Part shown: positions 1 through 9,666 of the stretch, one piece after another
How the letters are laid out: every line of letters begins with the position of its first letter
How positions within the stretch are numbered: the stretch's first letter is position 1
Assembly (NCBI GenBank): GCA_013054445.1
Contig: JAAMPI010001545.1
Span: forward strand, 1-13,207
Direction: 5' to 3'
DNA: 13,207 bases
From: Cudoniella acicularis
Lineage: Eukaryota > Ascomycota > Leotiomycetes > Helotiales > Helotiaceae
Program-made: the position numbers and the translations under genes
The notes under the pieces: model-generated
The model's database searches: none
What the model was told of the DNA's origin: nothing
The model's input: the letters and a program-made list of their open reading frames with translations, nothing else

Positions 1-1699
1 AAGTTGCGGAGGGCCATTTGCGCTTATAGAACTCGAGTTGTAGTTTGAAGCCGGCGGGGGTCCCCGTGCTCCCATAGACCCATACTGTTGCATAGATGGG
101 CCTTGACTAAAGCTCCTCTCATGTTGTTGCATTATATTTGGAGGTGGTTGGTTGAAAGGTTGGCTCATATGAGTTTGATGTGAAGGGCTAGAAACAGGTT
201 GTGATGCGCTAAATGATTGAGGGCCTCCAAAAGATTGAGCAGGAGGACCTTGTCGAGAAGCAAAGGAGGATGAGGGATCCGATTGACGCTGTTGTGGCTG
301 TGGCTGCTGTTGCTGTTGCTGAGTGTATTGCTGAGGCGGTTGCTGAGGCTGTAATTGAGGCTGTTGCTGAGGTATAGGTGCAGGTGCACTTGCTTGCATA
401 GGGGCCAAAACCTACAAACATCAGTAAAGATTGCAAAAGCTTATAGTAAAACTCACGGGATTCTTCGAGTATTTAATTTCGGCATTGCGAGGTGCGATCT
501 TGTTCGCATAGCTACTGAGGTAATTGCTGAGATCCCTCTCATTATTAATGGCGTAAACAACCTCACGCAGACTTCGCGGCTGGCTTCCCTGTTCACTGCC
601 CTTTAATGGGCTAATGTTCAGACCATTGCTCAATAAGAGCTTCTCATTAAATGAGGCTGAGGAGCCATTAGTTTTCGCTATCGAATTGGGAAGTCGAATA
701 TCTTACCAAACTTTTGCATCTGCAGTGTCAACGCAGAGTCGCACTCTTTGATTAATTCTTCTAGAGACTTGACAGCTTCAGGTCTTTGTTTAGACAAGAG
801 CTCAGCCCGGACGGCTTGAGCATTTTGCACCTTCGAGGCATAGTCTGCATCGGCAGCAACGACTTTTCGATGGAGGTCCTCCTCGTGCTGCTGAGCCGAT
901 TTTGGGCCTTTCAAGCCAAAGATTTTGCCCGTTTGCCTATCTCCTGTTCTTGCACGGTCGTAATCATCCGACAATGAATCATATTTGGCTTTCGACTTCC
1001 GCATAGCAGCTTCCGCATCAGCAGCTCGCTGTTCGGCTGTCAATCCAGTTGTCTTCCAGTGTTTTCGACCCCGCTCGATATTTGCCGCCATTTCTAACAA
1101 ATCTTCGTGCATTTGATGCAGCGAGATCGCAAATTGTGCTCCATTATCTGCCATACGCTCGTGGATTGTGGTAATTTCCTCGTAAGACTGCAGAAATGAG
1201 CCATGTCGATGTTCTGGCCTTCTAATACTCTCTGTTGTCTGTCTACACAGCTTCTTGAGCCCATTCGAATGCTCCTCTTCCAATGTAGATCGCTTCTTTA
1301 AAAATGTCGCAAACTCCTGTCCAGAAATCTTAGTGATGCCTATCATGTCTTTCCTGGGAATATCCTACCTTCGCAGATGCTATGCTTTGCTTGAGACGAT
1401 TAAGCAGAGTTGAAACTCCAATCTGAACGAAGGTCGTTAGCTTTGAGATCAAGAATATGGACGGAAAAGGGCTGTCTTACTTCTGAAGTGATCACATCGT
1501 GCACTGCTTTAGCATTTGGGTCCTGCACGACTGGGGAGCCCGCCGCAGACTTCTCTGATTCCCCATTGATCGGCGATACATCATCGCCATTCGCACTCGT
1601 TGGAGCACCAAGCGACATGTTTCCTTTCCCGTCGTGATTGTGATCTGCCAGTTCAGAGGGCTCAGAGAGCAATTGATCAGGCTTATAGTTCTCATCCAT
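1..1699 (-). CDS. RGD1: Rgd1-like F-BAR protein (RhoGAP), 5' part, runs off left edge
   Basis: Spliced exons on the minus strand are 1699-1481, 1422-1369, 1316-707, 656-457 and 411 to the edge. All join in frame and give 498 residues, still open at base 1. Introns are 1480-1423, 1368-1317, 706-657 and 456-412 (45-58 nt), with GT-AG ends and branch-like CTAAC, CTAAG, CTAAT and CTGAT. The start ATG has a strong context (GTCGCCATGG). Residues 1-73 are acidic and disordered. An F-BAR domain spans about residues 74-330: it opens with IGVSTLLNRLKQSIASAK, continues with FLKKRSTLEEEH and YDRARTGDRQ, and ends with FNEKLLLSNGL. A Gln/Pro linker follows from residue 362. Rgd1-family proteins bind phosphoinositide membranes through the F-BAR domain and inactivate Rho GTPases (Rho3/Rho4 in budding yeast) through a C-terminal RhoGAP domain, which is not in this window. 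Assignment to Rgd1 rather than another F-BAR protein is from recalled family motifs. Confidence 0.88.
283..372 (-). repeat. CAG/CAA-rich Gln/Pro low-complexity tract in the RGD1-like gene
   Basis: In the RGD1 reading frame this stretch is mostly Gln and Pro codons: PQQQ, PQLQPQQPPQQ, then a run of six Gln, then PQPQQRQ. CAG and CAA alternate, so the DNA is an imperfect trinucleotide repeat rather than a pure one. It lies in the disordered linker between the F-BAR domain and the expected RhoGAP domain, where length variation would be tolerated. Confidence 0.8.
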
Positions 1700-2537
1700 G
1701 GCGACAGGTATTAATCGGACCCCCGGAGTCTAGCCTGCCGTCTGTGTGTCTGAATTGAGTTTGATCCTCAACTACGTCGCGATGCGGTTCAGAAGGCGGA
1801 GGGACGATTCAAAGTCGGCTCTCGGAAGTTGCAGGGGTGTGTTACAGCAGTCCAACTCTCCCATATCATGCCATGCCATGCCACGATGGACCGGGAAAAT
1901 GTGATATTTGCTGGTGCCGGTGGCCAACGTTGACCAGGTAATGTTGTTACGCGTCAAACCCACGATGTGGCGGGTTGCAGGTGTTGGAGTTGAAGGTCGG
2001 CCCGGACTAATCCAGTAACGTGCTGTGCTGTCGCAAGAAATTAAGCGAGGTGAGACCCCAAAGCTCCTAGGTAATCTGCCTGTGTCGTGCAGCAGTTTGC
2101 TTTTGCGGAGATCCTAAGACATTATTATTTATTGACAGTTGCAGAAGTCTTGAATACAGCCTCACTCCTTGTTCGATGTTGCCACAGTGCCACACAGACT
2201 CTTAAATGAATGCACGGCACAGACACAGATACAATTGCACGCGAGAACAGAGTAGAGTAGAGCTAGTTTTCTGCAAGCATTTCACTACACTCAGTTTTAC
2301 TACCTAGGCCATGTAGTTTAGTGTAATCATGACAGTAGATTGTCGCATGCAAAGCTTCGACATCTGTGTTGTTGAGTAACACATAATTAATCATTTCTAT
2401 TTTCCTCTTGGTATCGTAATTTCGTCCACAAAAGTACACGGGTTCTTCACCTATCCAATCCGGCTACGCTCGTGACAGGAGGCCATGTGAAACAGTTCCC
2501 GGTAATCCTACATACATAAGTTTGTATATCCGTCCCA
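1700..2537. other. Intergenic: RGD1 upstream region and MED12 3' flank
   Basis: No supported gene. The left part is the promoter and leader of the minus-strand RGD1-like gene, and no ATG precedes its start within about 80 nt. The right part is the 3' flank of MED12. A minus-strand AATAAA at 2133-2128, about 405 nt past the MED12 stop, is a possible but distant poly(A) signal. A short CATGC triple repeat (1868-1882) and a weak interrupted inverted repeat (2286-2325) are present. The 63-residue minus-strand ORF at 1772-1963 has no recognisable features. Confidence 0.7.
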
Positions 2538-5500
2538 CTAGCCTCGCCGGGCTCCAAAGAGGGTTAGATTCAAACTTGTATCATTCTCCCCAATATTCGG
2601 TGTTGGCTCACCCAACAACTCCCATCTTCTCAAAACAAAAGGCGTTAGTTTCTCCTTCTCTACAACCCTTCGATCCGTACCATCTAGCCCACCACCGGGG
2701 TTGGGAATATTGGGCACATTCTCTTTTTGACTGAGAACAAGCCAATCCGAAGGATTTGTTGCATGGCTAAAGAGGTAAGACATTTGCGGGTTGGAAACTG
2801 TGTCGCGGAGACTTCGAATACACTGTTGACGCACATCATCGGGCAACGAGTCTATGAGGTGAAGAGCAAGGTCGAAAGTTTGTTCGATAAGCTCGTTCAC
2901 GGCTTCCGTATTCAAATCTAGAGCCCGTATTTCGAGCAATATCGCCGACAGTGCAAGAATGGCTTTTGCTCGACACTCATGCCCGCTTCTTGTAGCCTCA
3001 AATTCGGACGTATGCAGCGTAATAAATGAAAGAATAAGAGGAATCCAATTGGAAATCAAAGCATCCTTGATCTGGATTATTTGGGTGTTCGATAACAATA
3101 GTCGGATACCGTTGAGTGTCGTAAGAATATCTTGAGCAAGGCTGGTTTGGTTGGAACCTGCAGGCAGAGTTGCTGATATACTGTAGGTCGTCGAATTAAT
3201 GATATGAAGCAAATTTTTGGCATGGACTATCCGACCATCCATCTCTGAAAAGTCGTAGGTGTTCCCAATTTTGTGGGAAGGGAATAAAGAAAGGAATTGC
3301 AGTTCTGCGCGTCTTCGCAGATGCTGGGCCACAGATACATCCAATAATGGCACGATACTGGCCCAGGCAGTCTTTCCAGAGTTCACAGCTGCCTCAATAG
3401 CATTGTCGAATGCTTGTAAATGCTCCGAACGAGAATCATCGGTGCCTGACATGACGCTGTCCTCTCCGCTAAACATAGATTCAAGTTTTATTTGGCAAAA
3501 AGGAAGTGTAAGATCATCTGCGATATCTAAGATCGTCTCCGTCGTTATGTGGTCATCGGAGTTTTGTCGAAGAAGCTTGTTCACAATAGCCAAGATGGAT
3601 ATCGCACCTTGCGAACTAGGTTTTTGCAGTAACGGCATTACCAGTGCGTGAACAACCAAATCGGGTTGTAAAAGGGAATATTTTTGGAGGAGTTCCCACG
3701 ATCCACGACTGTCTAGCAGGGTTGTAGTGTCGAAAGTTCTGGGATAGAGCGTATCTTCACTGGGGCCAAGCGATTGTGCTAGGGCTTGACGAATGCTAGT
3801 CAAGACTTCGAGTGGGAAGTCCTTCTGCATATGGGTTTGCTTCAGTCGAAAGCGATATGCTTCCTCGATTGCCATAATGCCCGAAGGATCTGAAACTCCT
3901 ACCAGTAAGGTAAGAAGCTCGTTTGGTATACCGGAATTGGAGGAGCGGTTCGTTAAAGCTTCTTTCTCGAACAAAGACTCGCAACTTGCAACCAGGACAG
4001 AAAGGGAAAGACACCCAAAGCTGATCAGAGGTCCAAAAACTCGAATCATACTAGGTCTGTTACTCATGCGCAAGAAGCGCCCAACCCAGGCAGACATTAG
4101 GACATCGAAGTGTTGGGCATCGAACGGATGAAGTTTTGTAAGGAGTAATCCCAAATCTCGTTGCTGCTCTGGATGTTTCCCTGAAGATGATTCGACCTGA
4201 ATGACGACCCGTTGGAAGAGGCGGTCTAAAGTGGCTTGATCCATACTATTGCCACTTGCCAAAATTTTCTCAATCTCTTCAGTGAAATCCTCTGAAGTTT
4301 GAGTTATTGCAATATGATCCGAAACAGGAGAACAGGCATCGGCAGCGTTCTTCCTATCACTCATGGCGAGTTCTTGAGAAAGTTGCTGTGCCAGGGTTTT
4401 CTGTTCTGGTATTCTCGTAGCAAGATCTAACAGAGACACGAGGAAAATCCGGGGAATAGAATCCTGATCATCTGCTAACGCTCGCAGTCGGGCCAGAAGT
4501 ATCTCAAAAAGGCTATGGAGAGCGCCAATAGCAGCAAAGGTGTCGAGGTGTAAGTTCAGGGTGTCTGCACATGAAGCGAGGACCTCTGGATCATTAGAGC
4601 TGGTGGTAATTTTCAAAACATCAGCCAGCATAGAATAGTCCTCGATGAGCTCCAGATAGAGGCGAACAAAGTGGAAATCTGAGGCAGTAATCGCAGACGT
4701 CCCAGCTTTCATTGGAGTAGTATCCCAATCGTCCAAAGGGGGTATTGTCGGCTGTTGCATTTGCACCCGAACTTTGTGCCGCAGCCATAACCCGATCTCT
4801 GTCTTGCTCGATCGGCAAATTTGTGAGACGAGATCTGGAATATCATCGGTTACACGAAGATTGTCACATTCCAATCCCAGGTCGGCGTTCGCTTGCATGG
4901 CAGGTAACATCCTGTTGATAGACGTCATGCAATCCCTCATCTTCCCTTCTTCCTCGTCCATCGAAAATTCTGCCCGGCTGAGCAGTTCCTTTTGGAGTGA
5001 GATGATGCCTTCGCTAAGGCTGAACGTTGGCAGTTCTGCTAGGAGTCGGGTTGCGCAAGGCCCATCTAGTGCGGTATCTTTCTGACCCACAAGCCCGCCT
5101 CGAGCTATTAACCACTGCACGTATCGCGGGGTTGAGAAGTGCTCTGAACGAGCTAATTCGGACACAAGATGGTAGAATGATGGCTTATTGCGTCCAACAT
5201 CACATACTTCTGAATCCAAAAACCTGAGTATAGCTTCAGTAGTATCGACACCAAATCTGGACCAGAATCTGAAGATGCGGGCGGCAAGATATGTTTTGGA
5301 AACTCCAGGCCGATATAACGAGGTAGACCATTCCAAAATCCCTTGAAGAATTGCCGTTTTATCATCATCGATCTGCCAACATTGTCGAAGCAGGTCGTCC
5401 GTTGGAAGGGTTGAAAAGCTCCCGTCAAGAAGTTGGATGAGTCGTTGCCGAGTGGTGGGTTCTTTGTCTGTACCCCGAACACTGATGTGGCTGTTTCGGC

Positions 5501-7221
5501 GATCAATTGCCTCGAAGATCACTAAAAACCGCTCATCATCCGAAACCAAATTTAAGCGTACGATATCCCTGTTTTTTGCCCATATCTTTGGTGATATAAA
5601 GCCGTCTGGATTTGATGCCATGAGGGCTTTGAGAAGACTATGTAGTCGATCGGATAGAGGTGCTAGGATGTCTTGGTCTGGATGTTTGAGAATCTGAGGT
5701 GTTATTAGTATACTTGCTCTATTGTCTTCCTCGATTTTGGCGAGAACTTACCTCGGAGAAATGGTTCAGTAGAGCTCCAGAAAGCTTTCGGCCGTATTTG
5801 CGATATAATACAAGATCTTTCCAATAAATTTGGGTTATCAGAATCCACAAAGGCAATTTCGTTTGCGGGCTATTCTCTAATGAAGACACCAGCCAATCCA
5901 TATAATGTTCGCGATCCAGCAAATGCTCAGCGTGAAAATGAGCTGCTAATCGAATTCTGTGTGTATATTAGTAGGGGTAGAGTAGTTGAAGTATGGTTGA
6001 GGTGACTTGCGCATAATTTATCCGGCCTTTAAAATCGCCTTCCCCACAGGTCCCTACAATACTCTCAACAAACTGTTCTACACAGACAGTAAAGTCTCGA
6101 ATCCACTTCGCCTCGCCTCCCATTGCAAACGTTCCACTAACTCCTTTCCTTCTGAATGACCTCAGCTCGTTAGCCCCAACACATTTGGCAAGCCAAACAG
6201 CTCTTTCAATGGGAATATTTTTGCTTAAGGACTGATCTAGCAAGACTTTCCCCCTTATGCCATGTGGAATAGACCGACTCAGTCGCCGCAAAGGAATGGT
6301 CGGGTTAGCTAAGTCTTTTAGCCACATCTCTCGCTTCGTGTCTGTCACGGTGACACGAGGAGGGGGCTTGAATGTTGAACTAGATGTGATTTGCCCATGG
6401 GACCTCCGCTGAGCCAGAACGGTTGTAAACAACGAGGACAGAGTTTGGAGGCCACTCTTATGTTTCAGCGCGGGAAATATAGAGGCTCGCGCAGATCCAG
6501 TCTCGTTTTGTGTCATCTGCGCCTTGTCGAAATAGCCTTGTCGAATAACAGGTTCCGAGAACTGGTCCTCAGGGTGGTTCCCTGTCCAGGGAAAGAAATC
6601 AACATGGCCTTTATCAGTTAGCATAGCTGTTGCGCATGGAAAGAAAATAGACCTACCATTTGGAGGATATCGTGGGGCTATTGTTGGAACTTCCAGGGTG
6701 TACGGCTTCGGACGAGCGTCCTTCTTTGCTGAACTCGTCATTGCAACGCGCGACTTGCCGGAACTTGGAGGAGCATGCTGTCCTGGCCTCATGGGAAGAG
6801 GCATGGGCTTTATTGCAACTTCATTCTGAACGCCATCTTGCGCGGCACGCGGGCTGAGGGTGCTGACACTTGGCACGTCGAAATGAAGCTGTGGTCGGCC
6901 ACGCGGAGGGATTGGAGTTCGGTAGGTAGGAGTAGCTTCTGCTGCTGGCTTTGGAGACTGAACCAGTTCTGCATTGCTCGAATCCAGGATCTCTAGTCTG
7001 AGCTGCGATCCCATCCTCGGTATTGTCCCATACCGTCCCGGCACCGCCTCTGACCCTTCAAATGTCAAGTCCACAAACGTCTCATTACCCCTTCTCGCTG
7101 GCGATGTCGAGGGGAACTGCTGAGAAAGCGTGCGATGAGGCGGAGGTCTCTGGACGACATTCGTGGTACTCAACGATCGCTGAGGGGGCTGTCGATGGCC
7201 CAAGGTGGGTCGAGTGGTCAT
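2538..7221 (-). CDS. MED12: Mediator subunit 12 (Srb8), complete
   Basis: Exons on the minus strand are 7221-6011, 5956-5752 and 5693-2538, giving 1523 residues with a TAG stop, a usual size for filamentous-fungal Med12. Med12 belongs to the Cdk8 kinase module of Mediator (with Cdk8, cyclin C and Med13) in the nucleus and is needed to activate Cdk8. Residues 1-180 are a disordered Pro/Ser/Arg-rich tail. The conserved Med12 block begins at PWTGNHPED (211-219) and continues through FKPPPRVTVTDTKREMWLKD (284-303), IPHGIRGKVLL and WLAKCVGANELR. Exon 2 adds the LDREHYMDWLVSSLE segment. The C-terminus ends with the family-like RRWELLGEPTPNIGENDTSL. The start is the first in-frame ATG, at the expected MT-RP N-terminus, with A at -3. 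Intron 5751-5694 is GT-AG with TACTAATA; intron 6010-5957 must use a GC donor (separate entry). A short uORF overlaps the start. Confidence 0.95.
5957..6010 (-). other. GC-AG intron in MED12
   Basis: This 54-nt intron lies between Med12 exons 1 and 2. The minus strand reads TATGC|GCAAGTCACC and ends CTACTAATATACACACAG. Using GCAAGT as donor joins GC+A into an Ala codon and gives INYA-IRLAAHFHAEHLLD, the expected Med12 continuation. The only nearby GT donor (CAA|GTCACC) leaves the wrong phase and meets TGA within ten codons. A perfect branch site (CTAAT) and acceptor support the 3' end. GCAAGT is the typical donor of the minor GC-AG class spliced by the U2 spliceosome. Confidence 0.88.
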
Positions 7222-7232
7222 GATGCGGCCAT
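7218..7232 (-). promoter_or_regulatory. Four-codon uORF overlapping the MED12 start codon
   Basis: On the minus strand, ATG GCC GCA TCA TGA begins 11 nt upstream of the MED12 ATG, out of frame. Its TGA overlaps the main start as ATGA. The uATG context (GAAATGG, G at -3 and G at +4) is at least as good as that of the main ATG. If the transcript includes this stretch, most scanning ribosomes would meet this uORF first and MED12 would depend on leaky scanning or on termination-coupled reinitiation. The transcription start is not visible from sequence. Confidence 0.5.
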
Positions 7233-7295
7233 TTCGAGCAGGGACAAGATGCGATTTTGGTAAGCTATGGGTCGCAGAATGGCCTTGCGCGATCA

Positions 7296-7337
7296 GACGA
7301 CACGACGAGGATATACAGCGCTTGTCGTCGTGTTGTC
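7296..7337. repeat. Inverted repeat, 13-nt arms, in the MED12 leader region
   Basis: GACGACACGACGA (7296-7308) and TCGTCGTGTTGTC (7325-7337) are reverse complements except for one position that becomes a G-U wobble on one strand. They are separated by a 16-nt loop. The site is about 75-115 nt upstream of the MED12 ATG, so it may lie in the 5' leader or core promoter. A further GTCGTCGTCG follows the right arm, so other registers could pair. Confidence 0.55.
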
Positions 7338-9016
7338 GTCGTCGAGGTTAGGTGATAAGATATGGGTATGTCTGTGGTCTGAAGTCTGTAGTCGTTGTGA
7401 GGGCTGCAAAAGTGGAAGCGTTCGCGAGCCAAGCCACAGGGCGCCTGAGCCCACAGGATAAGGATGCTTTCTCGGGACGGATCACGGAAGCTATGCCCAC
7501 GAAATTTAGCAGGGTTCAGGACGTCGAGTTTGGGGTAACGATGGCGAACGGATGATTTGCTGCTGGGGAGCGAGACCAGGGAATTCGGGAAACATGTGCC
7601 TGACAGCAACGCAACGACAGAGGGCCCAGAGCCTGCAACGGCTTCGTGGCACGCGGGTCATGTACAGTTTTTTACTGATGAAAATATATAAATTCTTGGA
7701 GACATTGCAACGAAATCCTCCATCCAGCCTTTTATCATTACCAACCTCTGGAGGGAGAAGACCCTGCCTCGCAGCTTTGCGACACCGTCGGCATTCTCGG
7801 GTTCTTGTGCCCTCTGACGGTTGCTGGATGTTTCTGGAGCGAAGCGCGTCAACCTCGCCCCCTATCCACTTTGTTGTCGCCTGGCCAAGTAGTCGAATAG
7901 CGTCTTACAGTGTAAATTACAGTTTCCCAACTACTGGTATCACAGTCAGTTCCAACTGGACTGATACAGCTTGCTCGCTTGTTTTCAGCTCCTACTGTAG
8001 TCCACTATCAAAAGTCCAAGACCCTATGATTCCTACTGCATTCTTCCGACCAGCGGACAGCGGACAACTCTGGCTCACCCCCACCTCCCTCCGTGGCAGT
8101 TCGGCTACCGCGAGACTCTCCCTCGGGGATTTGAATACATATTTACAATCCCTCATCTTATCCTCAGGCGAAACGTGCCCTTTTGAGATAATGTCACACA
8201 ACGGGACAGCACTACAAGTGCGGGCAGAGTTTCAGACTGAAAATTGTCGAACTCAGTATTCTGGCTCACTTGAGGTGAACTGCTGGTGACACTGGCACGT
8301 TTTTGCTCGTAATAGTGACGCGAGGTCTTCCTATCTCGCATCCAATACAATTACTTCAAAAGTTCGGAAAGGGAACTCAACTAGGCATGGAAGGGGAATT
8401 TGGCTTGAGAGCGTCTGGAATCCGGGGATGAGGGAAGTGCTATTGGACAGACTCTTCCCCCTCTCATGTTTTCAGCAGGTCATACCGTTGTGGGCCCTGT
8501 TCACCCGGGAGAATCCAACGAAGATTGCGCTTCCTGACCTTTCGTACATTTTTGAGAAACGTAGAGTAGTATCTGAGATCATGGCACGTCCTGTCCACTG
8601 CTTTGTGGAGTTTAGCCGTGATGCAAGTAAGGGGTGTTCTCCTGGTGCCCGACTTCCAGAAGGATATCTCCTTCCTTATCGGAGCACTTAATTAAGGGTC
8701 AAAGAAATGGGAAATAGCAAAATATGGTACAGGCTGGGTCACTCATCCTGTTGCGAGACCAGAGTTTGAAATACCAGGAATGTTGAAAAAAGTTAGAGTC
8801 TAGCCCATATAACGCAACTGCAGTGTTGCAAAACCTTTGCCATCACGAGGAAACACGGAAAGAGTCTAGGCAGGAAAATTGTTTGTTACCAAGAGCATAA
8901 ATCTGGAAGAACCAGGCGGTCCAGAGACTATACTACTTACAGTTCTGCAGAGTATATATGAGCACCAATAATCGCTTAGAATCGAAATGACCTTGCTAGC
9001 ATCATAAGCTTGCATC

Positions 9017-9103
9017 ATGAAGCTTCAGACCTACTTCGTACCAAACACCAGTACTCTTCCGACAGTCGTAATTATTAGTACCGGGAAAGAACTTTCAGTT
9101 TAA
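9017..9103 (+). promoter_or_regulatory. Possible 28-codon uORF ahead of the Asterix-like gene
   Basis: ATG at 9017 opens a 28-codon frame that closes with TAA at 9101-9103, only three bases before the start codon of the Asterix-like gene at 9107. The main ATG has C at -3, a mediocre context. Whether the mRNA leader reaches this far upstream cannot be told from sequence, so this is only a candidate regulatory uORF. Confidence 0.25.
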
Positions 9104-9106
9104 CAA

Positions 9107-9666
9107 ATGTCTACAAAAAAGGATATGCGGAGGCCCGACCTCAGTATGTAAAGAAAACAACCCAAAATGAAAACTTTTGCTAATATAATAATCCACAGTA
9201 ATCCCCTATCAGAGCCCAGCTGCGAAAGAGAATGCCGGCGATATCAGTAGCACATTGGGAAGCACATTGCCAATGGCAGCGATGTTCACGCGAAACAAGT
9301 TCATCGGCTGGTATGCCACGAAATGGGGAGCTTGAAGGACAGAGCTGAATATCATAGGGCGTCCGTTGTGTTTGCGATCCAAAATTGGCTTGGGGAGAGT
9401 GCAGAGACGCGGAAGACAGCCTCGCAGCCAGCGTACTTCTCTGTCGGAATGTCTTGTAAGACCTCCAGTGGCCTGCAGCTATGATATGGATGCTAACGTT
9501 ACTCGATAGTAATGGCGCTCGCCGTCGTGAGTTTTTTGCATCCTGCGTTTCGACACTTTTTAACCCAATTCTGCAGACATATCTTCCAATGTTTCTGCCA
9601 CCACCAACGGTACCAGGCTCAGGTACAGGCACAGAGGCCCCGGCTGCAGCACCGCCGGGAGCTTGA
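9107..9666 (+). CDS. Asterix-family (ASTER/UPF0139) ER membrane protein, five small exons
   Basis: Exons are 9107-9143, 9199-9310, 9358-9455, 9510-9526 and 9577-9666. They join in frame to 117 residues with TGA. Introns of 55, 47, 54 and 50 nt have donors GTATGT, GTATGC, GTAAGA and GTGAGT, acceptors CAG, TAG, TAG and CAG, and branch-like GCTAAT, GCTGAAT, GCTAAC and TTTAACC. The short basic N-terminus (STKKDMRRPDLIIPY) is followed by a hydrophobic core: AMFTRNKFIGWASVVFAIQN (residues 40-59), NWLGESAETRK, then a strong membrane segment YFSVGMSLMALAVTYLPMFL (76-95). A Pro/Ala/Gly-rich tail ends the protein. This matches my recollection of fungal Asterix (human WDR83OS) homologues. In animals Asterix pairs with CCDC47 in the PAT complex, an ER chaperone for nascent multipass membrane proteins; the fungal role is inferred. 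An in-frame TAA directly precedes the ATG. Confidence 0.87.

Larger units (their letters stand above)
7233..9106. other. 1.9-kb divergent intergenic region, MED12 to Asterix-like gene
   Basis: No gene is supported here. The left part must hold the MED12 promoter and leader (minus strand), including a GAC/GTC inverted repeat at 7296-7337. The right part must hold the promoter of the Asterix-like gene (plus). A TATA-like AATATATAAA lies at about 7684-7693. The longest ORF, 7552-8289 plus (245 codons, ATG start), has no motif I recognise, is rich in Ser, Arg and Cys, and shows no convincing intron or neighbouring exon, so I leave it as a candidate only. From 8700 to 9000 I see nothing. Confidence 0.6.

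Noticed and set aside
1318..1346. ATG at 1346 as start of the F-BAR protein
   Set aside because: It lies inside the 52-nt intron 1368-1317. Splicing from 1699 supplies the missing start of the F-BAR domain.
1868..1882. CATGC direct repeat, three copies
   Set aside because: Too short to be more than a chance micro-repeat.
2286..2325. Interrupted inverted repeat (TACACT/AGTGTA with ACTAC/GTAGT inside)
   Set aside because: The arms are only 6 and 5 bases with unequal bulges, within chance expectation for a window of this size.
7937..7967. Imperfect 31-bp palindrome (GTATCA...TGATAC)
   Set aside because: It pairs only with bulges and sits in the middle of a region with no gene assignment. There is no second copy to suggest a mobile element.
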